Of a DNA stretch of 44,677 nucleotides, positions 29,435 to 38,783 are shown one piece after another (position 1 is the first letter of the stretch; the number at the start of each line of letters is the position of its first letter). The DNA lies in the NCBI GenBank assembly GCA_031359995.1, contig JANMAT010000089.1, positions 1-44,677 of the forward strand, in the 5' to 3' direction. Made by a program: the position numbers and the translations under genes. Under the pieces are notes generated by a model, which was not told the origin of the DNA, did not search any database, and saw nothing but the letters and a program-made list of their open reading frames with translations. Origin of the DNA: JANMAT01 sp031359995 (GTDB taxonomy: Bacteria; Actinomycetota; Acidimicrobiia; Acidimicrobiales; Ilumatobacteraceae).

Positions 29435-30076
29435 ATGGAGCTGAGCGACGTGATGCGGCACATGCCCGGGTGCCGGGAGTACGAGACCGACGACGTGCCC
29501 GACGAGGTGCTGCACCGGGTGCTCGATGACGCTCGGTTCGCGCCGAGTGGCGGCAACCGGCAGGGCTGGCGCGTGATCGCCGTGCGCGACGCCGAGATGC
29601 GGCGCCAGCTCGGCGCGCTCTACCTGCCTCACTGGCAGCGCTACGTCGCCGAGCACTACGGCCCCTACGAGGACATGACCCCCGACCGGCGTCGCCGCGT
29701 CGCCGACGCCGACCGCATGGCCGAGTCGCTCCCCCACGTCCCGATCCACCTCCTCGTGTGGGTCGAGCTGTCGGTGCTGGCCGTCACCGACATCGGTGCC
29801 GACCGGCCCAGCGTGGTCGCCGGCGGTTCCATCTTCCCGTTCATCCAGAACGTGCAGCTGGCCGCCCGCCAGGCTGGCCTCGGCACCCGCATCACCACGT
29901 TGCTGTCCTACGAGGAGGACGCCGTGCGCGCCCTGGTGCACGCGCCGGCCGAGTGGGTCCTGGCCGCCCTCGTGCTCACCGGTTGGCCGACCAAGCTGCC
30001 CACCAAGCTCGGCCGCAACCCCGTCGAGTCGTTCGCGTGGATCGACCACGCCGACGGCGCTCCCCTGCTGCCCTGA
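29435..30076 (+). CDS. nitroreductase family protein
   Basis: This 213-residue flavoprotein has the nitroreductase fold. The N-terminal CREYETDDVPDEVLHRVLDD leads to the FMN-binding ARFAPSGGNRQGWRVIAV (about 34-50), and the C-terminal half has NVQLAARQAGLGTRITTLL with a following GWP-type loop. These enzymes use FMN and NAD(P)H to reduce nitro groups, quinones or enones, and some act on deazaflavin-linked steps. The substrate is not deducible. An AT-rich inverted repeat about 70 bases upstream may be a regulator site. The gene ends five bases from the convergent RDD gene. Confidence 0.88.
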   Translation: MELSDVMRHMPGCREYETDDVPDEVLHRVLDDARFAPSGGNRQGWRVIAVRDAEMRRQLGALYLPHWQRYVAEHYGPYEDMTPDRRRRVADADRMAESLPHVPIHLLVWVELSVLAVTDIGADRPSVVAGGSIFPFIQNVQLAARQAGLGTRITTLLSYEEDAVRALVHAPAEWVLAALVLTGWPTKLPTKLGRNPVESFAWIDHADGAPLLP

Positions 30077-30080
30077 CCGT

Positions 30081-30608
30081 TCAGTGCAGACGCCAGGCGT
30101 CGTTCGGGTCGTTCACGACGACGGTGCCCGAGACCTTGTCCCAGATGTTCTGGCGGCGCTTGTCCCAAAAGGGCATGAACAACAGGATGCCCAGCGTGAA
30201 CGTGATGGCCAGCGACGCCACGATGCCGGCGATGAGGCCACGCAGGAACAGCATCGTGGAGAATCCCGCCGGCCGTTGGGTGTCGTTCTTGATCACCCGG
30301 AGCCCGAGCAGCTTCTTGGCCGGCGTCTGACCGTTGCCAGCGGTCATGGCCGCCCAGATCAGCCAGCCGATGCCGAGGGTCACGATGGAGAGCACGCCCT
30401 CGAGCAGGTAGGCGCCCAGCCGCAGCCACGGGCTGGCGAGGGTGACACCGGGCGGGAGCCCCGGGGCCACCACATGTCCCGTCGGCGCCGCCACCGGCGC
30501 GCCGTACTGGGGCGCGAACTGCGGGGCGATCGCCGACGGTGGCGCCGGTAGGTTGACCGGCGCGGGCGGGGGTGGCGGCGGGGGCGGCGGCAGCGGTGTC
30601 TGGTCCAT
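30081..30608 (-). CDS. RDD family membrane protein with proline-rich N-terminus
   Basis: This 175-residue protein begins MDQTPLPPPP and has about 60 residues rich in Pro and Ala on the cytoplasmic side. A membrane RDD-like domain follows with hydrophobic segments about 72-90, 91-105 and 128-150. TAGNGQTPAKKLLGLRVIKN (about 96-115) is the RDD signature loop, although the first Arg and the Asp pair are altered here. RDD proteins are small membrane proteins with mostly unknown roles, some linked to Na+/H+ transport. GAAGGAG before the ATG at 30608 decides the start. It follows the LysM hydrolase gene on the same strand with a gap of about 150 bases. Confidence 0.8.
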   Translation of the reverse strand: MDQTPLPPPPPPPPPAPVNLPAPPSAIAPQFAPQYGAPVAAPTGHVVAPGLPPGVTLASPWLRLGAYLLEGVLSIVTLGIGWLIWAAMTAGNGQTPAKKLLGLRVIKNDTQRPAGFSTMLFLRGLIAGIVASLAITFTLGILLFMPFWDKRRQNIWDKVSGTVVVNDPNDAWRLH

Positions 30609-30756
30609 CGTGGATTCTCCTTCACGACCGAGTCGTCCGGCCTCGCTCTCAACGGTATGCGGGCCGACTCGACTGACGGGGCGACCACGACCGTTCGCAT
30701 GGGGGCGACGCCGGCTGGACCGGCGGCTGCAGCTCGAGCACCGCTGAAGGGTCGCA

Positions 30757-31629
30757 CTACTCCCAGAGGGGCCGCACGGCACCGGTGATCGAGCTCGTCG
30801 GCACCCAGCTCACCTGCACGTTCATGCCCGGCGCCGGCGCCTGGATGATCGTGCTGTTGCCCAGGTAGAGACCCTCGTGGTGGAAGTCGTCGTGGAAGAA
30901 GACGATGTCGCCGGGCTTCAGGTCCGCCACCGCGACGGCGGGGAACGAGTTCTTCTGCAGCAACGTGTGATGCAGCAGGCTCATGCCGATCTTGCCGAAG
31001 GCGTAGCGCACGAGGCCCGAGCAGTCGAAGGCGTTCGGTCCGTCGTAGCCGAACTTGTACGGCTTGCCGATCTGAGCCTTGGCCGCCGCGATCACCAGGT
31101 CGACCTTGGCGTTGCCGGTGACGACCGACGTGGAGGCCCCGGCCGGGATGATCAACTTCTGGCCGGGCACGATCACGCTCTGCAGGTTGAGCTTGTTCAG
31201 CTTCAACAGCGTGTCCGGGTTCACGCCGAACCGGAAGGCGATGGCGATGGGCATGTCGCCCGACTGCACCACGTAGGTCGAGCTTCCGACCGGTGGCGTG
31301 ACGGCGGCCGGCGCCGCCGTCGTCGCCGACGAGGTCGCCGCGGTGCGCGCCGTTGCGGTGGTGGCCGTCGTCGTGGGGGCGGGGACCTTTCCGCCGGCCG
31401 GGATCGCCAGCTTCTGCCCCGGGATGATGATCGCCGTCAACTTGATGTCGTTGGCCTTCAGCAGAGCGTCGATGCTGACGCCGGCGCGCGCCGCGATCGG
31501 GTAGAGCGCATCGCCCTCCTGCACCGTGTAGGTGCCGACAGAAGGTGTGGCTGTCGCGACACCAGGGGTGACGAGCAGACAGGTGACTGCGGCCAACGGC
31601 AGCACGATGGCTGACACACGCGCACGCAT
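30757..31629 (-). CDS. secreted peptidoglycan hydrolase with two LysM domains and NlpC/P60 domain
   Basis: This 290-residue protein has a signal peptide (residues 1-28, ending VATA). LysM domains are at about 33-77 (YTVQEGDALYPIAARAGV) and 117-162 (YVVQSGDMPIAIAFRFGV), with a Thr/Ala linker between them. A C-terminal NlpC/P60 domain spans about 175-290, with catalytic Cys203 in FDCSGLVRYAFG and His251 in HHEGLYLGN. It cleaves peptide stems of peptidoglycan, probably in cell separation, as RipA-type enzymes do. The start at 31629 has GGAGG eight bases upstream and gives the signal peptide. The beta-propeller gene is divergent, with 183 bases between the starts. Confidence 0.92.
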   Translation of the reverse strand: MRARVSAIVLPLAAVTCLLVTPGVATATPSVGTYTVQEGDALYPIAARAGVSIDALLKANDIKLTAIIIPGQKLAIPAGGKVPAPTTTATTATARTAATSSATTAAPAAVTPPVGSSTYVVQSGDMPIAIAFRFGVNPDTLLKLNKLNLQSVIVPGQKLIIPAGASTSVVTGNAKVDLVIAAAKAQIGKPYKFGYDGPNAFDCSGLVRYAFGKIGMSLLHHTLLQKNSFPAVAVADLKPGDIVFFHDDFHHEGLYLGNSTIIQAPAPGMNVQVSWVPTSSITGAVRPLWE

Positions 31630-31812
31630 CGAGAGGGCCTCCGAGAATAGGAGCCCCACACGCCGCCGCTGCGTCACCATAGCACCCAGATGCGCGATGA
31701 GGTGCCGGCACGCGTCCAGGCCCGCGGACCGAGGTGGCTCGCGGTTGGATGCCGCCTGGGCCAAGATGGCGGTCCCACCACCTCGCTCACCGCCCGAGGA
31801 GCCCTGTCCATC

Positions 31813-33138
31813 GTGAAGCACCCCCTGCGGCGCCGTGCCTGCTGGGCCGTCGTCGGCCTGGTCGCCGCCGCCTGCTCACCCAACGCGCGCGGCGCCGGGC
31901 GACCCAGAGCCGACGCGACGACCGACGACCTGGTCGTGGCCACCACGGCCACACCCGCCGTCATCGTCGGTTCCTCCAGTCCGGCCACCGGGAGCGCGGC
32001 GACCTCCGGAGTCACCACGACGATGCCCGCCACCACAGCGCCGGGCGGCGGGGTGCCCGCGCTGACGGTTGGCCAGATGCCCACCCTGGTCGACCCGGCC
32101 AACGTCTACTCGGAGGCCGGCGCCGGCAAGTTCTCGGTGAACGTGGCCAACGCCCGCCCCCTCGTGTACGTCCCGTCCCCCCTGCAGGGCGGCTCGGGCA
32201 CCGTCGACGTCATCGACCAGAACACGATGGCGGTCGTCGATGAGTTCACCGCCGGGGCCATCGCCCAGCACGTCGTGCCGAGCTGGGACCTCAAGACGCT
32301 GTACGTCAACGCGTCGGCCGCCAACCGGCTCGTGCCGATCGATCCGGTGACGGGCAAGCCCGGTACGCCGATCAAGGTCGAGCGCCCCTACAACCTGTAC
32401 TTCCTGCCCAACGGCACGCGGGCGCTCGTGCAGAACGAGCAGAACAACCGGCTCGACTACTACGACCCGACCACGTGGAAGCTCGTGAAGTCGGTGCCGT
32501 CGCAGTGCAAGGGGAACAACCACGCCGACTGGTCGGCCGACCTCACGTACTTCCTCGTCACGTGCGAGTTCTCGGGCGAGATGCTCAAGGTCGACACCGC
32601 CACCGGCGACGTGATCGCCAAGGTGAAGCTGGCCGGCAAGGCCATGCCCCAGGACGTGCGCCTCACCCCCGACGGCAGGAGGTTCTACGTGGCCGACATG
32701 ATGAACGACTGCGTGTGGATCCTGGACGGCGGGTCGTTCACCGTGATCGGCAAGATCAAGACCGACACCGGTGCCCACGGCATCTACCCGAGCCGCGACG
32801 CCAAGGTCATGTACGTGGCCAACCGCGGCCGTCACATGGGTGACGAGAAGCGTCGCTCACGCCCCGGCGAGGGCTCGGTGAGCGTCGTCGATCCGGCCAC
32901 CGACAAGGTGGTGGCCACCTGGCCCATCCCGAACGGGGGCTCGCCCGACATGGGCGGCGTGTCGGCCGACGGCACCAAGCTGTGGTTGTCGGGTCGCTAC
33001 GACAGCGAGGTCTACGTGATCGACACGAAGTCCGGCGACCTCATCAAGCGCATCCCGGTACGACCCGAACCCCACGGCCTGGCCGTGTGGCCCCAGCCCG
33101 GTCGCTTCAACCTGGGCCCCACGGGCAACCTGCGCTGA
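31813..33138 (+). CDS. beta-propeller lipoprotein (YVTN/YncE-like)
   Basis: This 441-residue lipoprotein has a basic start (VKHPLRRR), a hydrophobic core and a lipobox ending AAACS. About 55 residues rich in Thr, Ala and Ser follow. The rest is a seven-bladed-type propeller with repeats such as GTVDVIDQNTMAVVDEF, YVNASAANRLVPIDPVTG, RRFYVADMMNDCVWILD, VMYVANRGR and KLWLSGRYDSEVYVIDTKSG. These YVTN repeats bind proteins or ligands outside the cell and are rarely enzymes. The GTG at 31813 is needed for the lipoprotein signal. Upstream in-frame starts would place 41 extra residues before it. Confidence 0.8.
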   Translation: MKHPLRRRACWAVVGLVAAACSPNARGAGRPRADATTDDLVVATTATPAVIVGSSSPATGSAATSGVTTTMPATTAPGGGVPALTVGQMPTLVDPANVYSEAGAGKFSVNVANARPLVYVPSPLQGGSGTVDVIDQNTMAVVDEFTAGAIAQHVVPSWDLKTLYVNASAANRLVPIDPVTGKPGTPIKVERPYNLYFLPNGTRALVQNEQNNRLDYYDPTTWKLVKSVPSQCKGNNHADWSADLTYFLVTCEFSGEMLKVDTATGDVIAKVKLAGKAMPQDVRLTPDGRRFYVADMMNDCVWILDGGSFTVIGKIKTDTGAHGIYPSRDAKVMYVANRGRHMGDEKRRSRPGEGSVSVVDPATDKVVATWPIPNGGSPDMGGVSADGTKLWLSGRYDSEVYVIDTKSGDLIKRIPVRPEPHGLAVWPQPGRFNLGPTGNLR

Positions 33139-33374
33139 ACGCCGCCGGCACGGGTCAGGACGCAGCTCGCACCCACGCGGGCCAGGCCGACGGGCTCGCC
33201 GTCGGCGTAGGCGGCCAGGCCGCGGCGACGGGCCGGATGGGACAGCATCGAGCTCCACCGCGGCGTCAGCACCTCGCGCCCGATCTGTCGGCACAGGGCA
33301 TCGAACTCGGCGTCGGGAACTGCAGCGAGGTCACGGGTGTTGAGGTCGAACGAGACAACGGGGAGCGTGCTCAT
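33012..33374 (-). CDS. hypothetical protein, possibly truncated, antisense to the propeller gene end
   Basis: A minus-strand frame starts MSTLPVVSFDLNTRDLAAVP and continues LCRQIGREVL and SHPARRRGLAAYADGEPVG, with codon use that looks coding for about 75 residues. Beyond that it runs antisense into the 3' end of the propeller gene, loses a coding look and stops at 33012. It fills an interval (33139-33490) that has no other gene. I do not recognise a family. It may be a short real gene with an unusual end or a remnant of a longer one. Confidence 0.3.
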   Translation of the reverse strand: MSTLPVVSFDLNTRDLAAVPDAEFDALCRQIGREVLTPRWSSMLSHPARRRGLAAYADGEPVGLARVGASCVLTRAGGVQRRLPVGPRLKRPGWGHTARPWGSGRTGMRLMRSPDFVSIT

Positions 33375-33490
33375 GCCCGTCATCATCGACCCCCGACATC
33401 ACCACGGTGTTTCCTGGGCGTGAAGCTGCGGCGGACGTCGCGTGGCCTCAAGAAGGGTGACCCCACGCCGATGAACACCACATCTCCATC

Positions 33491-34783
33491 ATGTTCCCGG
33501 CCCCGCATCCCTCGACGCGCCTCGACACCGTCGGGGAGCCACCGGTCAGCATGGCTCAGGCGTTGGCCCACATCCTCGAGACGGCCGAGATCCGCACCGT
33601 GTTCCAACCCCTCGTGTGGATGGCCGACGACCGCGTCGCCGCCGTGGAGGCGCTCACCCGCGGCCCTCACGAGCACCCGCTCTCCTCGCCCGACGCCCTG
33701 TTCGCCGTGGCCCGCGAGACCGGCCAACTGGCCCGGCTCGACCGCCTGTGCGTGCGCCACGCTCTCCTGGCCGCGCAGTCCCACGGGGTGAGCGACCGCA
33801 TGCCGCTGCTCATCAACGTGGAAGCGGCCGTGCTGCGCCCGGAGGACGTGCGCGAGATCGCCGCCATGAAGGCCGGCATCGCCCCTCGCGCCCACGTCAT
33901 CCTCGAGATCACCGAACGCGAGATCGGGCGCGACCCCGCCGCCGTGCTCGCCGCCGCCCGTGAGGCACGTCGGGTGGGCCTCGGCATCGCGCTCGACGAC
34001 GTGGGCGCCGACCCCACCTCGCTCGCTCTGCTGCCGTTGCTGCGCCCCGATGTCGTGAAGCTCGACCGCCAGCTCATCCGGGGCGCCGACCGCGTGGCGG
34101 TGGCCGCCGTCGCCGCCGCGGTGTCGGCCTACGCCGAGTCGACCGGCGCGGTCGTGGTGGCCGAGGGGGTCGAGACCGACGACGACCGGGCGTGGGCGGT
34201 CGCCATGGGCGCCCACGTGGCCCAGGGCTGGCTGTACGGCAGGCCGCGGGAGCTGGTGGAGCTCGACGTGGACGTGACCCCCGTCGGCCTGCTGCGCGAG
34301 CACCCGGTGGAACCAGGCGAGACGCCGTTCTCGCTCGTGTCCCACCAGGGTGACATCCGGCTGGCCCGCAAGCGCGAGCTGCTGGCCATGAGTCGCCACC
34401 TCGAGCGCGTCGCCGGCCAGTGGCACGCCGACGCCGCCCTGATCGCCGCCTCCTTCCAGCACGACGGGAACTTCACGCCGCGCACGGCCAGATGCTTCGC
34501 CGAACTGGCCCACCGCTCCCCCCTGGTCGTCGTGTTCGGCGCCGGGTTCGCGTCGGCGCCGGCACCCGGGGTGCGGGGCGTGCCGCTCGGCCTCGACGAT
34601 CCGCTCCGCGACGAGTGGAACGTGATCGTGCTCGGACCGCACTACGCCGGAGCCCTGCTGTCGCGCGACCTGGGTGACCAGGGCGCGGACCTGGACCGCC
34701 GCTTCGCGTTCCTGGTCACCCATCGGCGCGAGCTGGTGATCCACGCGGCGCGGACGCTCCTCGCCCGGCTCACCGCAGCCTGA
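33491..34783 (+). CDS. EAL-DICT protein, cyclic di-GMP phosphodiesterase-like
   Basis: This 430-residue protein has an EAL domain (about 22-265) with a complete set of motif residues: VEALTRG (Glu53), LINVEAA, LEITERE, LDDVGAD, VKLDRQL, VVAEGVET and AQGWLYG. It could therefore hydrolyse c-di-GMP. A DICT sensory domain (about 275-425) follows: SLVSHQGDIRLARKREL, FTPRTARCFAELAHRSPLVV, and the acidic LGDDPLRDEW-like region. DICT domains are found with GGDEF, EAL and two-component proteins. There is no GGDEF domain and no membrane helix. A second start at 33551 (MAQAL) is possible, since the first 20 residues have no fold. Confidence 0.87.
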   Translation: MFPAPHPSTRLDTVGEPPVSMAQALAHILETAEIRTVFQPLVWMADDRVAAVEALTRGPHEHPLSSPDALFAVARETGQLARLDRLCVRHALLAAQSHGVSDRMPLLINVEAAVLRPEDVREIAAMKAGIAPRAHVILEITEREIGRDPAAVLAAAREARRVGLGIALDDVGADPTSLALLPLLRPDVVKLDRQLIRGADRVAVAAVAAAVSAYAESTGAVVVAEGVETDDDRAWAVAMGAHVAQGWLYGRPRELVELDVDVTPVGLLREHPVEPGETPFSLVSHQGDIRLARKRELLAMSRHLERVAGQWHADAALIAASFQHDGNFTPRTARCFAELAHRSPLVVVFGAGFASAPAPGVRGVPLGLDDPLRDEWNVIVLGPHYAGALLSRDLGDQGADLDRRFAFLVTHRRELVIHAARTLLARLTAA

Positions 34784-34838
34784 GCGACGGCACCACGCTC
34801 GGCGCCATCCGAGACCACCCTCGGCGCGCCTGCACCAC

Positions 34839-34844
34839 TACAAT
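34839..34844 (+). promoter_or_regulatory. -10 box TACAAT upstream of the SGNH gene
   Basis: TACAAT ends 37 bases before the ATG at 34882. GGAAGGAG precedes the ATG, so the transcript has a short leader with a ribosome site. Confidence 0.4.
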
Positions 34845-34881
34845 CCCGTGACGAACACCGAACCGGAAGGAGAGGCGCCGC

Positions 34882-36681
34882 ATGCGCATCGCCCTGTTCC
34901 GGCGAGGGGTGGCAGGAGGCGTTCGACGGCGCCTGGGCCGCGTCGTGGCCATCGGGCTGCTCGCGTCCACCGCCAGCCTCGCCCGATCCGAGCCCGCCTG
35001 GGCCGAATGCTCCTCCAGCCCCACGGTCGACAGCTACGGCGGCGCCGGCCCCCTCGGCCCCATCGGCTTCCTGGGCGACTCCACCGGCATCGGCATGATC
35101 GAGGTGGGCACCATCGTCGCCCAACTGCGCGCCGCCGGATGGGGCCCGATCCGGGCGTCGGCCATCTGCGGCGGCCACACGTTCGGCACCAACCAGTTCG
35201 CCGGGCCCGTGATGCTGGCCGACTGGCGGCGCACCGGCTTCGACCCGCCGGTCTACCTGTTGAACTTCGGCTCCAACGACGTCGGGTTCTGCGAGGACCG
35301 CCTGGCCGAGTGCCGGCGCGACATCGACGGCATGCTGGCCAACATCGGCGACGACCACCAGGTGGTGTGGCAGAACATCAGCCATCCCCGACCTGACTGG
35401 GAGACGGCGTGGAACACCGCCCTCGCCGACGCGGCCAGGGTCCACCCGCTGGTCACCGTCTCCGACTGGGTGAGCGCGGTGAACGCCGACCCCACCCTCA
35501 CCACCTGGGACCGCGTGCACGCCGCCAACGGCACCGCGTACCAGTTCCGTTCGAAGCTGTCGGTCGACGCCGCCGCCCGGTGGGCCAGGGCCAACACCGT
35601 GACCGGCACACCGGTGCCGCCCACGGCCGTCGGCGCGCCGGCGTCGTTCGACCCGCTCGTCGCCCCCGCCCGCGTCGTCGACACGCGCGACGGCACCGGC
35701 GGCAGCCGCCTGGGCGCCGGCGCGCAGCTCACCGTCGACCTGTCCGCGCTGGTGCCGGCCGGTGCCACTGCGGCCGCGGTGAACCTCACCGTCGACGCCG
35801 CCAGCGCCGGCGGGTACCTCACGGCGTGGGACTGCCAGGGCCCGGCGCCCACGGTGTCGGCGCTGAACCACCCGGCCCGGAGCCCGCGGGCGGCCCACGC
35901 CGTGGTGACCCTGCACGACGGTCGTTTCTGCGTCACCACCAAGGCGGCCACCGACGTCATCGTCGACGTGTTCGGTTCCTACGGTGCCGGCGGCGCGCTC
36001 CGGTTCAACCCGGCCACACCCACGCGCCTGCTCGACACGCGTGACCGCAGCACCACGCCGCTCGTGCCGGGCACCGTCACCGAGGTCACCGTGCCGGCCG
36101 TGGCCGGGGTGACCCCCGCCGCCGCCGTGTTCAACCTCACCGCCGTGGGCGCGCTCAACCCCGGCTACGTCTCGGCCTACCCCTGCGGGGGTACCACACC
36201 GCGCGTGTCTTCGGCGAACGTGGACTCGGCCGCTCCCCGGGCCAACCTGGTGCAGGTCACCGTCGGCGCCGGCGGCAAGGTCTGCCTGCTCAACCAGACG
36301 GCCATGCACCTCGTCGTCGACCTCGCCGGCGTGTACGGCACCACGGGCCTGCAGTACCAGGCGGCCGTGCCGGTGCGGCTGGTCGACACCCGCACCGGCG
36401 CCGGCGGCTGGCTGGGTGCGCCGGCTTCGCTCGCCGACCTGGCCCTGCCCACCGTGCCCGGTGCCGAGGCGCTCACGGTCACGACCACGGTGGCCAGCCC
36501 GTCGGGCAGCGGGTACGCCACGCTGCACCCCTGCGGCGGCGAGCCGTCCACGGTGTCCAACGTCAACTACGGCGACGGCGAGACGACCGCCAACGCCGCC
36601 ATCGTCGGGGTCGGGAGCTGCGTGCTCACCAAGGCGCGCGGGCAGGTGGTCATCGACCTCACCGGCTGGTGGGTGGCGTGA
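34882..36681 (+). CDS. secreted SGNH hydrolase with three C-terminal DTR modules
   Basis: This 599-residue protein has a signal peptide (about 1-41, ending PAWA) and an SGNH hydrolase domain (about 45-240). Block I is GFLGDSTG with nucleophile Ser67, the block III-like motif is NFGSND, and the Asp-His pair is DRVH (Asp210, His213). It should be an esterase or acyl carrier of the GDSL/SGNH fold acting outside the cell. Three tandem modules of about 110 residues follow (about 35650-35985, 35998-36342, 36352-36678), with ARVVDTRD, TRLLDTRD and VRLVDTRT starts and VVDLAG/VIDLTGWW-type ends. Its stop overlaps the acyltransferase start as GTGA. Confidence 0.82.
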   Translation: MRIALFRRGVAGGVRRRLGRVVAIGLLASTASLARSEPAWAECSSSPTVDSYGGAGPLGPIGFLGDSTGIGMIEVGTIVAQLRAAGWGPIRASAICGGHTFGTNQFAGPVMLADWRRTGFDPPVYLLNFGSNDVGFCEDRLAECRRDIDGMLANIGDDHQVVWQNISHPRPDWETAWNTALADAARVHPLVTVSDWVSAVNADPTLTTWDRVHAANGTAYQFRSKLSVDAAARWARANTVTGTPVPPTAVGAPASFDPLVAPARVVDTRDGTGGSRLGAGAQLTVDLSALVPAGATAAAVNLTVDAASAGGYLTAWDCQGPAPTVSALNHPARSPRAAHAVVTLHDGRFCVTTKAATDVIVDVFGSYGAGGALRFNPATPTRLLDTRDRSTTPLVPGTVTEVTVPAVAGVTPAAAVFNLTAVGALNPGYVSAYPCGGTTPRVSSANVDSAAPRANLVQVTVGAGGKVCLLNQTAMHLVVDLAGVYGTTGLQYQAAVPVRLVDTRTGAGGWLGAPASLADLALPTVPGAEALTVTTTVASPSGSGYATLHPCGGEPSTVSNVNYGDGETTANAAIVGVGSCVLTKARGQVVIDLTGWWVA

Positions 36682-38738
36682 CCGCACGCCATGGCCGGCT
36701 CCGGTACGAGCCGGCGCTCGACGGCGTCCGCGCCGTGGCCGTGGTGGCCGTGCTGCTGTTCCACGGCGGCTTCTCCTGGGCCACCGGCGGCTTCCTCGGC
36801 GTGTCGGTGTTCTTCACGCTGTCGGGGTTCCTCATCACGTCGCTGCTGATCGCCGAGCACTCGTCGTCGGGCACGATCGCCCTCGGCTCGTTCTGGGGAC
36901 GGCGGTTGCGGCGGCTCATGCCGGCATCGCTGGTGTGCGTCGCCGGCGTCGCCGTGCTGCTGGTGGCGGGCGAGCTCCCGCGCACGGCCACCACGCGAGG
37001 TGACCTGTGGGGCGCACTGGCCGACGTGGCCAACTGGCGCTTCTACTTCAGCGGCCAGTCCTACGCCCAGCTCTTCGCCACGCCGTCGCCGTTGCAGCAC
37101 TTCTGGTCGCTGGCCATCGAGGAGCAGTTCTACGTCGTGCTGCCGTTGCTCGTGTGGGTCGTGCTCGTGCGGGCGCGGTGGTCGCGAGCCTCGCTCGCCC
37201 TGCTGCTCGTCACGGCGTGGCTCGCATCGGCCGCATCGAGCGTGCTGCTCGGCGGCCGCGACCCCGACCTGGTGTACCAGGCCACGTTCACACGCGCCGC
37301 CGAGCTGCTCACCGGTGCGCTGGCCGCGCTGGCGGTGCGGGCGCTGGCCGACCGGCGCGGCGAGCGCGCCCCCCACCGCGGGGTCGCCGCCGGCACCGCC
37401 GCCCTCGGCGTGGCCGCGGTAGCGGGACTGGCGTGGCTGACCGCGACCTCCGATCAGAACGACCGCTGGCTCTACCGCGGCGGCTTCGCGGCGTTCAGCC
37501 TGCTGTCGCTGGCGCTGGTGATGGCGGCCCGTCAGCCCGGCCCGCTGCGGGCCGTGCTGGGCCTCGCCCCCCTGGCGTGGATCGGTCGCATCTCCTACGG
37601 CATCTACCTGTACCACTGGCCGATCTTCCTGCTCCTGAGCCCGCAACGCACCGGGCTGGATCGCGCCCCGCTCTTCGCCGGGCGCGCCGCGGTCACGCTG
37701 GCCGTTGCGGTCGTGTCCTTCTACGTGATCGAGCAGCCCGTGCGACGCGAGCGCGTGGTGCACGGGGCCCGGGCCTGGGCGCTGGCTCCCGTGAGCGTGG
37801 CCACCCTGGCCCTGGCGGTCACCGCGGTGTCACCGGGCACGACCGCGGCCTGGGCCAGCCAACCGGGCGAGCCCGACGTGCGCGTGCTGGCGGTGCGCGG
37901 CCTGGCCGACGTGCGGGCCGCCTCCGCCGGCCCCTCCTCCCCCGCCACCGAGGCGACGACGCCCGGTCGCGCCGCGGCGAGCGCGCTGGGGCCGGCCACC
38001 ACCGTCGCCGGTCCTTCCGACGCGGCGACGGCACCGGCGGCGACCACCGCGACGGCGCCGGCCCGACCGGTGCGCATCCTGCTGGCCGGCGACTCCACCG
38101 CCAACGCGTTCGCGCCCGGCCTGAGCGACTGGGCCCAGTCATCAGGACTGGCCCAGGTCGACCTCGGCGCCGTGAAGGTCGGCTGCGGCTACGTACGCGA
38201 CGGCAAGGACAAGCTCGGTCCGAAGCCACGCGACATCGTGCCGACATGTGGCGACATCGTCGCCCACCTCGACCAGGCCGCGTCGGCCAGCGGGGCCGAC
38301 GTCGCCATCGTGGTCGACGGCCCGTGGGAGGTCACCGACCACCAGGCGCCCGGCGACACGTGGCGCTCCCCCGGCGACCCGACCTTCGATGCCCGACTCA
38401 GCGATGCGCTCGGCAAGGCCACCGACGCGCTGCTGGCGCACGTGCCCCTCGTGGTGTGGACGACCTCACCGGTGATCCATCCCGGTTGGGGCTTCGCCAC
38501 ACCCGACCCGGCCTGGGAACCCGAGCGCATGGCGGTGCTGAACCGCATCATCGCCAACGTCGCCGCCGACCGGCCCGGTCGGGTCGTGGTGGTCGACTAC
38601 GGGACGTGGCTCAACGGGCAACCCGCGGGCATGGACGCCGCCTTCCGTCCCGACGGCGTGCACCTGTCGCCCGAGGCCGCCCGCACCGTGGCCGACTGGC
38701 TCGGTCCCCAGGTCGTCGCGGTGTCGTCGACCCGCTGA
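36678..38738 (+). CDS. OafA-type membrane O-acyltransferase with C-terminal SGNH domain
   Basis: This 686-residue protein starts with an acyltransferase_3 membrane domain (about 1-385, ten or so helices). The signature RYEPALDGVRAVAVVAVLLF is followed by HGG, then GGFLGVSVFFTLSGFLIT and RRLRRLMPA. A Thr/Ala/Pro linker (about 400-462) leads to an SGNH domain (about 465-686) with LAGDST (Ser473) and DGVHLS (Asp659, His662). Such two-part proteins move acetyl groups across the membrane and onto cell-wall or surface sugars. The GTG at 36678 overlaps the SGNH hydrolase stop by four bases, so the two surface acyl enzymes are made together. A GTG nine bases earlier is possible. Confidence 0.9.
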   Translation: MTARHGRLRYEPALDGVRAVAVVAVLLFHGGFSWATGGFLGVSVFFTLSGFLITSLLIAEHSSSGTIALGSFWGRRLRRLMPASLVCVAGVAVLLVAGELPRTATTRGDLWGALADVANWRFYFSGQSYAQLFATPSPLQHFWSLAIEEQFYVVLPLLVWVVLVRARWSRASLALLLVTAWLASAASSVLLGGRDPDLVYQATFTRAAELLTGALAALAVRALADRRGERAPHRGVAAGTAALGVAAVAGLAWLTATSDQNDRWLYRGGFAAFSLLSLALVMAARQPGPLRAVLGLAPLAWIGRISYGIYLYHWPIFLLLSPQRTGLDRAPLFAGRAAVTLAVAVVSFYVIEQPVRRERVVHGARAWALAPVSVATLALAVTAVSPGTTAAWASQPGEPDVRVLAVRGLADVRAASAGPSSPATEATTPGRAAASALGPATTVAGPSDAATAPAATTATAPARPVRILLAGDSTANAFAPGLSDWAQSSGLAQVDLGAVKVGCGYVRDGKDKLGPKPRDIVPTCGDIVAHLDQAASASGADVAIVVDGPWEVTDHQAPGDTWRSPGDPTFDARLSDALGKATDALLAHVPLVVWTTSPVIHPGWGFATPDPAWEPERMAVLNRIIANVAADRPGRVVVVDYGTWLNGQPAGMDAAFRPDGVHLSPEAARTVADWLGPQVVAVSSTR

Positions 38739-38783
38739 CCGCGCCGCTCGGCGCCAGCCACACCCACACCAGCTCGGGCCGCA

